From: Chrysophaeum taylorii
Taxonomy: Eukaryota; Sar; Pelagophyceae; Pelagomonadales; Pelagomonadaceae
Assembly: GCA_029834535.1 (NCBI GenBank)
Contig: JAQMWT010000096.1
Span: forward strand, 121,491-185,490
Length of the DNA: 64,000 nt
Reading direction: 5' to 3'
A program made the translations under genes and the position numbers. Positions 16,808-25,996 of the stretch are shown here, piece by piece; position 1 is the stretch's first letter; each line of letters starts with the position of its first letter. The notes under the pieces were generated by a model, which saw nothing but the letters and a program-made list of their open reading frames with translations, was not told where the DNA came from and ran no database searches.

Positions 16808-18829
16808 TCACGAAGTGAGGTAAAGAGCACGAAGCCGGAGGAAGGAAGGAGCTTCCGTACTGCGGGTGAAAATATCGCTAAGATTGTTAAGGCGGGGTAT
16901 GTGCTTGAGATCGATGATGTGGTTGCGATGGTACTCGGCGGTACTGTAAAAGCGAATGTCAATATGGCGGGTGCGCCGTGTGAGACATTGGAGACGAACT
17001 TGGGTGACGGTGGTGCTATTATCAACATACATTGGGACCGTGTGACGAGGGAGATCAAAGTCATCAAAAAGTTTGAGAAGCCAAGAGAGCTCAGCAGTAG
17101 CAGCGTAAAGAGCAAGCAATTCAGCTTCGAAAGAAGAACGAGCAAGTAAGTATTGCGAGCGGGAGCAGTAGGCTATCATAGAACCAGCAAGGAGAAAACA
17201 AAAACCAGTTGTAGAGTGGCGGTCATCAGGGTCGTCGGCCCAGCTGGAGTCGGAATAACCACAGAGATGAAGGGTAGAATCGCGACCAAGAATAAGGGCA
17301 AGATCCTGAGTACCGTTGAGATAACGCAGAGTGTGGGATAAAGCGTGCCAGTGGGGTTTACCAGGATTGTGGGAAAAACGCGCACACTGATTGACGGACC
17401 AAGTGATATCAGGGCGAGTCATGATGGAGATGAAGAGGACACAGCCAACAATACGGCGAAAAGGGATGCGTGCCATGAAAATGTGATCTGGAGAACCAGG
17501 AGCCGGACAATCAGCCGCAGAAAGATGAAGACCTTTGGGAGCGGGAGTGAGTTCAGGTTTACTGTTGATGAAGCGATGTTCGGTAAGGATTTCACGGATA
17601 GCATGGGATTGGTCAAGAGTGAGGGTTCTCCGAGGGCGATCACGCGTAATGCGAAGACCAACGTAAGAGGTGAGATCGAGTTCATTGACGTCAGTGAAAG
17701 CGCGGAAACGGAGGAAAAAGGCTTGGTAATGGCCAATGCAGTGAGGAGGGTGCGCTACAAGAAGATCATCGACGACCAAAACAAGACGGAGGACCACGGT
17801 AGAATTGAGCACGAGCTTGTAATGGCAAGTGTCACCAGATCCGCGGACGAAGCCACAATCATTGAGAAGGAAGCGTTCCAAATAAAGCCACCAATTGCGA
17901 CAAGCTTGTTTGCAACCATACCAAGAGCGACGGAGCTTGTAAACGATTTTGGAACCATCGGTGGGTTGGCGAGGAGCATAGCCTTCGGGTGGCCAGACAT
18001 AGATGTCTTCGTCAATGGGAGCTTGAATAAAAGCGGAGCTAACATCCAACTTGTGCAAATCCCAGTCACGAACAGCGACAAAGGTCAGAAAGAAACGGAT
18101 CGTGACGATGTTGGCAACTGGTGAGTAGGTGTCATGATAATCAATGCCGTGAACCTGGGTGTAACCGCGGACGACAAGGCGAGCCTTGTACGATTTGAAG
18201 CGGCCAGAGTCATACTTCTTGCGGAGGATCCACTTGAGGGTACAAATGTTGCCAGAAAAAGTCTGAGGGAGGCGAATCACATCCCAACAACCAAGTTGAC
18301 CAAGAGAGCTGTATTCTTTAGCGATGGCTTGCAACCAACCAGGACGCTCAGGATTGGTCGGAGCTAAAGCTTCACGTAAATGGGTGGAAGTGATAGTGGT
18401 TTCGTCAAGGTCTGAATACTGGGACATTTCTTCGGAAGCAGAGTAATAAACGTGTGCATGAGGATCAACAAGGGTGCTAGCTAAACAAAGGGGAAGGAAG
18501 ACATAATGAACTAACAAACGAAAGCTAACAGAAGAGACATACAAAGAGTGACAGGGGGAAACAGAAGCGACAGAGGAAACAGAATGGCCCGTATCGACAT
18601 CAGAATGGCCCGTATCAACATCGGAATGGCCCGTATCAACATAATGGCCCGTATCAACATCAGAATGGCCCGTATCAACATAATGGCCCGTATCAACATC
18701 AGAATGGCCCGTATCAACATGAGAATGGCCCGTATCAACATTGTAACAGGATGAAACATGGCCCGTAAAAGTTTGTTGATTTGTCGACTTTGCGCGGTCG
18801 GCCCCGTTTGGCACGACGTAATGGTGCAC
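16808..18829 (-). pseudogene. Copia pol: reverse transcriptase and RNase H
   Basis: This open frame encodes the RVT_2-type reverse transcriptase and RNase H of the copia element. Visible landmarks: AIAKEYSSLGQLGCWDV and KARLVVRGYTQVHGIDY (RT start), LHKLDVSSAFIQAPIDEDIYVWPPEGY (first catalytic Asp region), LVVDDLLV near 17770 (YVDDLLL motif with Val for Tyr), then RNase H with YSDSSWADDPDDRHSTTG, RSSFEAELLAL and MYVDNSTT. The frame is offset by one base from the integrase frame upstream and begins after an in-frame satellite. The stop TGA is 17 bp before the 3' LTR. It is called a pseudogene because pol is not one continuous frame, but an uncorrected indel could be the only break. Confidence 0.85.
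18580..18745 (-). repeat. 18/21-bp minisatellite encoding VDTGHSD repeats
   Basis: About eight tandem units of a 21-bp motif (ATGGCCCGTATCAACATCAG-type on the plus strand) with some 18-bp variants. Both lengths are multiples of three, so the array translates in frame as (VDTGHSD)n within the RT frame, between the integrase and RT domains. Ty1/copia pols have a variable linker here but normally no such array. Confidence 0.75.
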
Positions 18830-20099
18830 GTTTCGTATTGGCCGGTAACATTGTAGGCAGTGACGTTTGTGGGGTGATCAGTCCCGATAAGGCCGGCTCC
18901 GGAGCATCAAAAAGAGAAGATATTGGGTTGACGGCCGAAGATAGACGAGGGTCGTAATAAAACAAGTCAGGAAAACGAGAATCTACGAGAGACGGAGGAA
19001 GGGGTTGGGTGGACAGTGACTTACGCAGAGCGAAATTTTCGTCAAAAACAACATCAATCGAGGTGTGGATGACAGGACCCGTGGGGCGTTGAAGCAATAT
19101 GCGATATCCAGGGCCGGCAGAGGGATACCCAATGAAGATACCGGTTATAGCTTTGGTAGGCCATTTGTCGCCAGTGAGAATTGCAGCAGGACAGCCCCAA
19201 ACACGAAGAAAATCGACACGCGGGAGTGTTTCATGTAGCATTTCATATGGCGTCATATATCCAGGATTAGAGGCATTTGGCATACGCTCAGAGATGAAGT
19301 CAGCCGTTTCCATGGCCCAACGCCAAAAATCAGGTGGACGGTGCGCATGTACCAAAAGAGTGCGAGTAATATCCGCGGTTGCACGATGAGAGCGTTCCAC
19401 AACACCGGAAAAAGCGTGAGCTTGTGAAGTTTTGGACTGTGCTGCCGGAGCGCGCCGAAGCGCAATATTGTTGCCCAGACAGAAGGTTTCGAATTGGCCC
19501 ATAAGAGAGCGGTCACGATCGGTGTAGATGAGGGCAACGCGATATCCGAATGGGCGAACCACGGTAGACAGAAAAAGTTCGAGTTGTCGAGCGTTCGTAA
19601 GGGCATCGTGTCGTGGAGCAAAGTAACGCGTGCGGCGGCGCGTATGATCATCGACAAACGTGAGGATCGCGCGATCGTGATATATGTAGGATGGGACGCC
19701 AGCAAACATGAGATCGGCGTGGATAATAAGATAGGGCGCAACGGCACGTGGACGAGACAAAGGCTCGGAGGAAGGAGACGAAGTGGAAGCATGAGCTTTA
19801 CGTTGGCCAACATGCGCAGCATGCATTTTACCGAGAGCACAAGCAGGACAAAAAGAAAGCGACGCGGAGCTCGGGAAAAACGGTGCGCCGACAGCAAGAG
19901 AAGACAAACGCCGAAGATAGGCAGGATTATAATGACCAAGACGAGCATGCCAAAGATCGAAAGTTAGTTGAGTGCGTTGAGACACAGCGGGAAACGCACA
20001 AGGATCATGGACACGAGGGGAAGAAGAAAATGCCACAAAAGGTGAAACGTAGTCCGTGTAGGGCGCAGCGGTCGTATTGCCGATCCAACAGACGATCAA
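18735..20099 (-). pseudogene. Copia pol: integrase
   Basis: The 454-codon frame includes the GAG-pre-integrase segment (LWHARLGHYNPAYLRRL, with CPACALGKMH completing the zinc-binding HHCC set) and the DDE core: IHADLMFAGV (first D), YTDRDRSLMGQF (second D) and VVERSHRATADITRTLL (E). Downstream, FLRVWGCPAAIL and GIFIGYPSAGPGYRI are typical of the copia integrase C-terminal part. It then runs out of frame at 18735 within the satellite. The active-site acids look intact, so loss of function is not evident from this domain alone. Confidence 0.85.
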
Positions 20100-20540
20100 A
20101 AGAAGACCACAGCGACGAAGCAGGGGAATAACGTGATGCGTTTGGCGGTGACGTAAAATACGTTGCGGATAAGCAGGATCAACGGCCTGAATGGTGTGGC
20201 AATCGTAACCAACTTGTTCAAGGGAATGATCCGAAAGAATCCGTTTGTCACCAAGGCCAGGAGAGATGAGGGTATGCGGAAACGCGACATGTATACCATG
20301 AGGGGCGGAGAGAGTGGGTGCAGGAGAAGGAAGACCACGATTGTCAAGAGGACCAATTGAAGGGAACGTTAAGTGAGCAGTGCCAGAACCGGAAACAGAG
20401 CCAGTGCCGATAGCAGAAGTGATGGAATGCTGTTGAGTGTTGTCCAGGTCAGTGAAGCCAGCGGGAGAATTAAAAAGGCTGACGTTGGCGCCGGTATCAT
20501 AGACAACGAGACGAAGGTTGGTGCTGTGAAGGTAGTCACG
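20100..20540 (-). pseudogene. Copia aspartic protease region
   Basis: On the minus strand around 20480-20505 the sequence reads LRLVVYDTGANVSLF, the retroviral-type DTGA active-site loop followed by a hydrophobic strand. It lies in a frame different from that of the zinc knuckle just upstream. No complete ORF covers it, so at least one frame break lies between gag and protease. Confidence 0.7.
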
Positions 20541-20920
20541 CTCACGAGCGGTGAGCAGAGCGGTAAGGGCGTTGGTGGAGGAAAGGACTTGGTGAATGGA
20601 GGGGAGATGGAAAGAAGGTGGAAATTGTAGGACGGGTAGGTGGGTGCAGAAAGGGATGGGTCAGGAAGGGTGACAGCGGTGGAAGGCGGGACAGAGGGTG
20701 TGGTGGAGGGTGGCAACGCAAGAAGCGGCGGAGAGGATTGAGATGGCGGCAAGGGTGGATTGGGGATGAAAAGATGGTGTTGGTAGAAGGGTGGATGGGG
20801 CCTAGGTGGGTATTGGGGAGTGGACCGAGGTGGGTATTGGGAATGCAACCGACGTGGGTATTGGTGTTGATGCCGTGGGCGGGCGGTAGCTTGTGAGTGC
20901 AAATAGCGCTGACGCTTATG

Positions 20921-20962
20921 ACAATCATTCTGGTGATGGCCAGGAATACCACAAAAGTGACA
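20921..20962 (-). pseudogene. Zinc knuckle (CCHC) of copia gag
   Basis: CHFCGIPGHHQNDC is a CX2CX4HX4C knuckle, the RNA-binding motif of gag. It is out of frame with the main gag ORF by one base; the gag frame stops (TGA at 20967) exactly at its start. A Pro/His/Tyr-rich linker with short repeats (about 20640-20900) follows. A +1 programmed shift, as in Ty1, or an indel could explain the join. Confidence 0.7.
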
Positions 20963-20966
20963 AAGA

Positions 20967-21788
20967 TCAGTATGGCGTTGGCGCTTGCGATGAAGAACCA
21001 CGTGAAGATGAAGGTGGGTGACGGAATGATGATCGAAAAGAGGGGCGTGGGCTAGAACGTTGTTGAGAGCGCAAAGCATTGAAGCGATGAAAATACTTTT
21101 CAGAAGGATGGCGACCATAAAAGTTGGAGCGTTCACGATGACGGGGACTTTCACGGAACGTAGCATGGACGTGCATAGACTTGGTCTGAAGATAATCAAA
21201 AACTTTACTGTGGAGGCGATCAACGAAACCATCATATGTGCGCAATTTAGGATCAAGTGCAATGAGATCTTTAGACAAGAGCGAGTCGGGGATTTTCGTT
21301 TGGAGCAGCTGCAATGCAGTTGAGTCAGGGAAATCTTGATGATGCCGAGCAACTTGAACACCAGTGATGAACTTGTTAAGAAAGGACTCAAGTTCATCGA
21401 TGTTATTGCACACCAAGGAATGCAATGAAGCAATTGCAGACTGAGCGACACGATCTCCATGACCCATGTAAACATCAGTAATGCGTTTGTAAAGCCGCGT
21501 GAAGTTCATATCGCGGTTTTCACGGATATCCGCACGATCAGTATCATGCATTGGTAGTGCCATGAAGAGTGCACTGTACCAGCGTTGCTGCTTGAGACCA
21601 AATTCTTCTTCAGAGCAGCCAGAAGCGGAAATGCTAGTCCAAATGTCAGTGGTCAAGATAATGCGATCACCGGTGGAAATGATCATGTTTTCCAAGCGCC
21701 GGGCCCAAGGGTGAAAAAGATGTCGCTCACCACTGAAAGCATCGAGTTTTTGCGAAAGCTTGCTATCCTTAATTTCGATCGAGGACAT
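20967..21788 (-). CDS. Copia gag
   Basis: The first ATG in the frame is at 21788 (MSSIEIKDSKLSQKL); codons further upstream start only at GTG. The product has UBN2-type gag features: LDAFSGERHLFHPWARRLENMI, then a helical region with LYKRITDVYMGHGDRV and FLNKFITGVQVARHHQDFPDS. It ends in an Arg/Ser-rich tail (FYGRHPSEKYFHRF...). It would assemble virus-like particles around the element RNA. The CCHC knuckle continues in another frame. Confidence 0.75.
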   Translation of the reverse strand: MSSIEIKDSKLSQKLDAFSGERHLFHPWARRLENMIISTGDRIILTTDIWTSISASGCSEEEFGLKQQRWYSALFMALPMHDTDRADIRENRDMNFTRLYKRITDVYMGHGDRVAQSAIASLHSLVCNNIDELESFLNKFITGVQVARHHQDFPDSTALQLLQTKIPDSLLSKDLIALDPKLRTYDGFVDRLHSKVFDYLQTKSMHVHATFRESPRHRERSNFYGRHPSEKYFHRFNALRSQQRSSPRPSFRSSFRHPPSSSRGSSSQAPTPY

Positions 21789-21886
21789 GATAAACGATAA
21801 CGAACCGAACACGTAGCAATGAACTGAAGCCGAGGAGGAGTCGCTGTTGTCCGGGAAGTCAAGCGGTCGTGCGACCGTGACGGACA

Positions 21887-21899
21887 CCAGCTGCTACCA
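21887..21899 (-). other. Primer-binding site of the copia element
   Basis: In element sense the LTR fragment ends CGTAACA and is followed without gap by TGGTAGCAGCTGG. TGG at the LTR edge complements the CCA end of a tRNA, and TGGTA is usual for initiator-Met or related primers. The identity of the primer tRNA is not certain. Confidence 0.65.
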
Positions 21900-21995
21900 T
21901 GTTACGAATGGTATGAGGCGTTAGACTAGCGATAGGAGAAAGACGTAAGGATACTGGATACGTGGTGCAGGGGTAAGTGTCATAGCTTCTTCACA
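21900..21995 (-). repeat. 96-nt LTR fragment (R-U5-like) next to the primer-binding site
   Basis: This matches the outer 96 nt of the 3' LTR (16514-16609). It stops at TGTGAAGAAGC in element sense, the point where a genomic RNA could begin. It therefore looks like R-U5 without U3. Two bases (GA in element sense) join it to the inverted LTR, and the same GA follows the LTR edge at 16792-16793. Confidence 0.75.
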
Positions 21996-21997
21996 TC

Positions 21998-22275
21998 TGT
22001 TGTCTCTTTTTTTTTCTTGCCACAATGCCTTTGTGACGTCTTCCTCAAATGTGACGTCTTCCTCAAAGCTTCTCCTCTGTGAGCGTCTCACTTACCCCTT
22101 TTTCCTTTTCCTTCTTTTCCAGCACCTGTGTGAAGACCTCACTTACCCCTTTTTCCTTTTCCTTCTTTTCCAGCACCTGTGTGAAGAAGCTATGACACTT
22201 ACCCCTGCACCACGTATCCAGTATCCTTACGTCTTTCTCCTATCGCTAGTCTAACGCCTCATACCATTCGTAACA
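21998..22275 (+). repeat. Full LTR in inverted orientation at the 5' side of the copia element
   Basis: A 278-bp inverse copy of the 16514-16791 LTR, including its 51-bp tandem duplication and the TGACGTC pair. Together with the 96-nt fragment it forms a 96-bp inverted repeat around a spacer of about 185 bp. It is bounded outside by the second GCCAT. Confidence 0.88.
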
Positions 22276-22280
22276 GCCAT
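22276..22280. repeat. Target-site duplication, right copy (GCCAT)
   Basis: GCCAT follows CGTAACA at the outer edge of the inverted LTR and matches 16509-16513. The base sequence beyond it should be the original upstream region of the thioesterase-like gene. Confidence 0.8.
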
Positions 22281-22575
22281 GATGGGGCGTTGGGCTTAGG
22301 TTTTAAGGTCGACGACGGCTCAAAATAATAAAGTGGGGGGTTCTTGGACGTCGCTGCACGAAGGAAGGAAGGAAGGAAGGAGACCCACGGGTATGTCAAC
22401 AGAGAAGTCAACGACGGCCAAGATGGCCACATAGAGGTAGGATCTGGAAGGGTGAGCCAAGGGCCCAGAGCACCGACCGACCACTGCACCATATGGCTCT
22501 GAGAGCGTGCCGACACAGGCGTTGGGGAAAAGAAAAGAAATGCATTAGGGTTTAAAAAGAAAGCGTCGTCGGACG
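22281..22575. promoter_or_regulatory. Former shared upstream region of thioesterase-like and Orai-like genes
   Basis: Before insertion of the retroelement, this stretch of about 295 bp separated two divergent start codons. It contains a (GGAA)n tract near 22363-22381 and AATAATAAAG. It now faces only the Orai-like gene on the right. Confidence 0.4.
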
Positions 22576-23308
22576 ATGTTGGCCGCTGATAAAATTTTAC
22601 TCGAGTCCTCTATTCGCCAGTCGGCGACCTCCTTGAAGGAGAAGGAGTTCCTGCTCCACCACGACAACTTGACCACCGTCGGGACCCAGGCGGCGGTGAT
22701 GGCGGGCTTCACCGTGACGGCCTTGATCGAGTTTGGGCCCAAGAGCGGCAGCCGCGCGCTGAAATTCTTGTACTATAATGCGGTCATCCTTTCCCTGTCG
22801 GCGAACATTCTCTGCGTCGCCAAGACGACCTGTCTCTCGGTGATGGGCACCTCTCTCGCCACGCGCGGGCCCGAAGGCGCTATGGCCCGCGCGGTCGAGG
22901 GCATCTTCCAGCTGCGACAGCAAATATTTGCGCTCTTTGGAGTCGGCATGCTCTCCCTCCTGTTTACCGGCATCCTCGGCTCCTGGCTCATCCTGGAGAC
23001 TCTTCCGGTTCGCTGCTTCCTGCTTGGTTTCGTGACGTACTCCGTAGGCCACCGTAGCGACCGCCATCCTCGTCGTCGCGATCTACTCCACCTACACCTC
23101 CTACAACGCCATCCGGGGCATATTCCACTTCGACGAGGACGACGCCGTCAGCTTCGATGACATCCTCTCCAGATTTCGCTCGAAATCCTTAAGGGGCGGC
23201 GTCCAGAAAGAGGAGGAGGAAGAGGAGAACCACGACGGCCTCGACCCACCCCCCGTGCTCGCGAGAGCATCATCGTCCTCGGGGAGGCTAGCGACGACGA
23301 CTGGCTAA
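22576..23308 (+). CDS. Orai-like calcium channel protein 1, with one 40-nt intron
   Basis: Exons 22576-23007 and 23048-23308 give 230 residues. The intron has donor GTTCGC and acceptor CCGTAG, and splicing restores exact collinearity with the paralogue downstream, including FHFDEDDAVSFDDIL. Orai proteins form plasma-membrane Ca2+ channels whose first helix carries the selectivity-filter Glu. Here VGTQAAVMAGFTVTALIEF parallels animal RTSALLSGFAMVAMVEV, with the Glu in the same place. Three more hydrophobic helices follow (LYYNAVILSLSANILCV, FALFGVGMLSLLFTGILGSWLIL, TAILVVAIY). The C-terminus has a run of acids. The Orai call rests on helix 1 and topology, so treat as probable. Confidence 0.65.
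23008..23047 (+). other. 40-nt intron in Orai-like gene 1
   Basis: GT at 23008 and AG at 23046-23047, phase 0. Reading through it changes frame and loses all similarity to the paralogue; removing it restores ATVATAILVVAIYSTYTSY against STLLLAYAIYLTLKSY. The paralogue has no intron here. Confidence 0.75.
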
Positions 23309-23379
23309 CTATAACAGCCTAGTTGGGTGTCGCAGGAAAAGTCTCTTACATATTTTATTACCTACCCAATGTGGATTAA

Positions 23380-23430
<51 letters not shown>

Positions 23431-23532
23431 GAGTGGGCTTCCCTCGACTTGATGCATTATTTATTTATTTATTTATTTATTTATTCACCCTCTGGAGCAA
23501 AGGCTCTGCTCCCACCGCCGCACGAGGATTCT

Positions 23533-23565
<33 letters not shown>

Positions 23566-23733
23566 CCTAGTAGTGTGGCTCGCTGCTGGCGCCCGTCTGC
23601 TTCTCTGCCTCCCTTCCCCTCCGTCGTTTTTTTCACGTCTCTGAGGCGAACACATATCCCCCCGACTCCGGTAAAGGTTCCGTTGAGAAAGCCGTTTGTT
23701 TTCCAGGACGCGATGGAGGGGTGAGAAAGGAGG
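23309..23733. repeat. Intergenic microsatellites between the Orai-like genes
   Basis: An (AAAT)n tract at about 23378-23430 is followed after about 25 nt by (TTTA)n at 23455-23486; the two are complementary and could fold back. A (GTT)n tract lies at 23534-23563. Codons of the short ORF here come from these repeats, so it is not supported. Confidence 0.6.
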
Positions 23734-24396
23734 ATGTTAGCCGCCGACAAACTCCTTCTCCAGTCGTCGATTCGACAAAATGCGATCTCGCTCAAGGAAA
23801 AGGAGTTTAGTCTCCATCACGGAAACTTCAACGCCGTGGGAACGCAGGCAGCCGTGCTCGCTGGGTTCACAGTAACGGCGTTTATCGAATTCGACTGCCC
23901 AAATGGCGCGAGTCGTGTACTAAAATTTTTTTATTACATGGCCTCCATCATCTCGCTCTCGGCGAACATCCTGTGTGTCGCCAACACGACGTTTCTGAGC
24001 GTCTGGGGAACGGGCCTAGCGATGCGAGGACCCGACGGGTCGATGGCTCGGGCAGTCGACGGCATGTACCAACTCCGGCGCAACGTCTTCTTGCTGTTTG
24101 GGATCGGGATGATGGCGCTCCTGGTTACGGCCATCTTTGGCTCGTGGCTCTTGATGGACCCCGAGGCCGCCGCCGCGTCCACTCTTCTCCTCGCCTACGC
24201 GATCTATCTCACTCTCAAGTCTTACCGCTCCATCACCTCCATGTTTCACTTCGACGAGGACGACGCCGTCAACTTCGACGACCTCCTCGACGCGACGCAG
24301 ACTCTTATTATCCCATCTGGACCCGGGAAGAACGTCAAGATAAATAGGCGCGCCGTCGGCTCCGCCCGCGGCCCCGCCCTCCCCGAGGTCGTCTAA
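23734..24396 (+). CDS. Orai-like calcium channel protein 2, intronless paralogue
   Basis: This 220-residue protein shares most of its length with the gene upstream: MLAADKLLLQSSIRQNAISLKEKEF, VGTQAAVLAGFTVTAFIEF (helix 1 with the filter-position Glu), a second helix ending ILCVANTTFLSV, then GPDGSMARAVDGMYQLR, helix 3 (LLFGIGMMALLVTAIFGSWLLM), helix 4 (STLLLAYAIYLTL) and FHFDEDDAVNFDDLL. The conserved loop R-G-P-x-G-x-M-A-R-A-V between helices 2 and 3 is a good diagnostic of the pair. The acidic FDEDDAV segment after helix 4 could serve in gating or Ca2+ binding (inference). No STIM-like gene is in the window. The two genes are a recent tandem duplication in the same direction. Confidence 0.65.
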   Translation: MLAADKLLLQSSIRQNAISLKEKEFSLHHGNFNAVGTQAAVLAGFTVTAFIEFDCPNGASRVLKFFYYMASIISLSANILCVANTTFLSVWGTGLAMRGPDGSMARAVDGMYQLRRNVFLLFGIGMMALLVTAIFGSWLLMDPEAAAASTLLLAYAIYLTLKSYRSITSMFHFDEDDAVNFDDLLDATQTLIIPSGPGKNVKINRRAVGSARGPALPEVV

Positions 24397-24693
24397 ACAA
24401 GAAAACGACCCAACAACTACTCCGGCCCTCTCTCGCCACAGCATCTACCTCTCTATATATCTATCTATATAGCGTCTTGTTGTGCTTCTTCCCCGAACAG
24501 GAAAGCACAACGCCTGAGCTGAGCTCTTGTCTCGGCTCGCGCGCGCGCAGGAGAGGGAGAAACGGACACTGTTGTGGCTTCGCTTCGCGACCTGCTGCTG
24601 AGAACGAGGACACTGGACGTCGGCGGTCGCCGCACCCTGGATGGAGGCAAGTGAGAAGACGGGTGGTGAGAACTAGGCACTGCGAGCGGCTTG
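24397..24693. other. Short convergent intergenic region
   Basis: 297 bp between the stop of Orai-like 2 and the stop of the WW/CCCH gene. A TATATCTATCTATATA palindromic run is near 24455-24471. No gene supported. Confidence 0.45.
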
Positions 24694-25338
24694 TCAGTCC
24701 TGCCTTCGGGAAATAAATCTGCTGTCACGGTGGTACCAATGATCGCGGCGGTCGTCCAGGCGGCGGCGGTCGTCCAGGCGGCGGCGGTCGTCCACGGGGC
24801 GGTCGTCCACGGGGAGGCGGTCGTCGTCCACGAGGCGGCGGTCGTCCACGAGGCGGCGGCGGTGATCTTCTTCTTCGTCGTCTTCAAGGCGGGGTTGGTC
24901 TTCCGAGCGTCGGCGGCGCGGCGGGGGCTTGGAATCGTCGTTGTCATCGAGACGTTTTCGCTTTTCGACGTGCGCAAATTTGCAGTTAGAGCCCCGATAA
25001 CACTTGCCATTGAGATAGTCGTTGCAGACCTTCTCGCGCTTCGGTTTCTGGTCGAGGCTCCTGCCCGTCATCTTCGAGGCGACACCCCCCTGGATGTGCT
25101 GCATGACAGCCTTCCACGCTTCGTAAGCCTCGGGCTCCGCCTCGGGGTCGGGCATCGGGATGCGGTTCCCCCCCGCCGCCGGGGGTGGCTCTTCTCGACG
25201 GGGTGGCGGCGGCGGAGGGGGGGCGACGGGAAAGTGCCACTGGGTCTTGCCCGTCTGGGTGTTATAGTAGTAGCTCGCGCCGGAGGCGGGATCGCGGACC
25301 ATCGTCCACGGTGGCGGACACGGATTAGTCTTGTACAT
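24694..25338 (-). CDS. WW domain plus CCCH zinc finger RNA-binding protein
   Basis: The 214-residue product starts with a WW domain (W11 and W34; WTMVRDPASGASYYYNTQTGKTQW), which binds Pro-rich ligands. A polyproline linker follows, then a CX7CX5CX3H zinc finger (C105, C113, C119, H123; VCNDYLNGKCYRGSNCKFAH), which usually binds RNA. The tail is RD/RDD-rich, with repeats such as RRRLDDRRRLDDRR encoded by a short GC minisatellite at 24745-24860, as in splicing-associated RS/RD proteins. A nuclear role in pre-mRNA processing is inferred from this architecture. ATG at 25338; single exon; strong GC bias. Confidence 0.75.
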   Translation of the reverse strand: MYKTNPCPPPWTMVRDPASGASYYYNTQTGKTQWHFPVAPPPPPPPRREEPPPAAGGNRIPMPDPEAEPEAYEAWKAVMQHIQGGVASKMTGRSLDQKPKREKVCNDYLNGKCYRGSNCKFAHVEKRKRLDDNDDSKPPPRRRRSEDQPRLEDDEEEDHRRRLVDDRRLVDDDRLPVDDRPVDDRRRLDDRRRLDDRRDHWYHRDSRFISRRQD

Positions 25339-25389
25339 AACCCTTACCCTATTTTTATTTTCTGAGTACTAGAATACTACAATACATTG

Positions 25390-25533
25390 CCCGACGACGG
25401 CCACTACGGTCACGTCGTGTACAAGGAGGTCAACAGGCCGGGCCTCAAATGGGCCACCGGCTTCCTCAAGCAACGCGAACGCGAGCTGCTGCGGGCCTTC
25501 GGCAGGCGTGCGTCATCGAAACCTAGTCGATGA
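25390..25533 (+). pseudogene. Gene fragment without start codon
   Basis: The frame PDDGHYGHVVYKEV...WATGFLKQREREL...FGRR ends at TGA 25531-25533. Codon choice is GC3-rich like real genes and unlike the flanks, but there is no ATG and upstream sequence turns AT-rich at once. It may be a terminal exon or a remnant left by rearrangement. I do not recognise it. Confidence 0.35.
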
Positions 25534-25996
25534 CAGACAACGAGTAGTACCGTGTTGTGTTCACCAAAGTGCAGACAATCGAGACAGACAAGTGTCGTCG
25601 AACTCCTGGCGGCTTCTTGCGACAAGACTACGCGTGCATGACGGAGAGCGCTGTCCGCGACCGAGTCGAGGCAGATACCTTACACCTCCGCGCGCCTCAC
25701 CGCCTATTCCTCTCGCTCCCGGGCTTGAAGCCAGGGTCCCAGCGACGCGCGAGCTCCCCCTCTCGGATGTGGTCATTGAAGCCGAGCCGAGCCACCCAAG
25801 CGGATTCATTCAAAAGCCGCCGAGGCCCAGCTCGAGGCGCTCTTCAGACCCGAGGTCTTTTCCCCTATACGTGCGAGTATGGTGTTTGAACGAAGGTGCG
25901 AAGACGGATATGGGGCTGTTCCCTCCCGATGGCCCCCGTTCCCGCCACAGACTGGTAGAAAGAAAAAGAAGAGAAAGAAAGAAAGCCGCTAGGTCA

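Larger units (their letters stand above)
16514..22275 (-). mobile_element. Ty1/copia LTR retrotransposon with inverted 5' LTR
   Basis: The 5.76-kb element is transcribed on the minus strand. Order in its own sense: inverted full LTR (22275 to 21998), two bases, 96-nt LTR fragment (21995 to 21900), primer-binding site, gag, zinc knuckle, aspartic protease, integrase, reverse transcriptase, RNase H, 3' LTR (16791 to 16514). Integrase before RT defines the copia order. Flanking GCCAT duplications bound the whole structure, so it inserted or was fixed as one unit. Both outer ends are the U5-type terminus (TGTTACG...CGTAACA), not one U3 and one U5 end. Coding regions lie in several frames, so it is either decayed or carries sequencing errors. 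No clear polypurine tract precedes the 3' LTR. Confidence 0.9.

Noticed and set aside
16514-22275. Interpretation as a DNA transposon with long terminal inverted repeats
   Set aside because: The terminal sequences are LTR-like (TG...CA), a primer-binding site and all copia pol domains are present, and a partial LTR in direct orientation adjoins the primer site.
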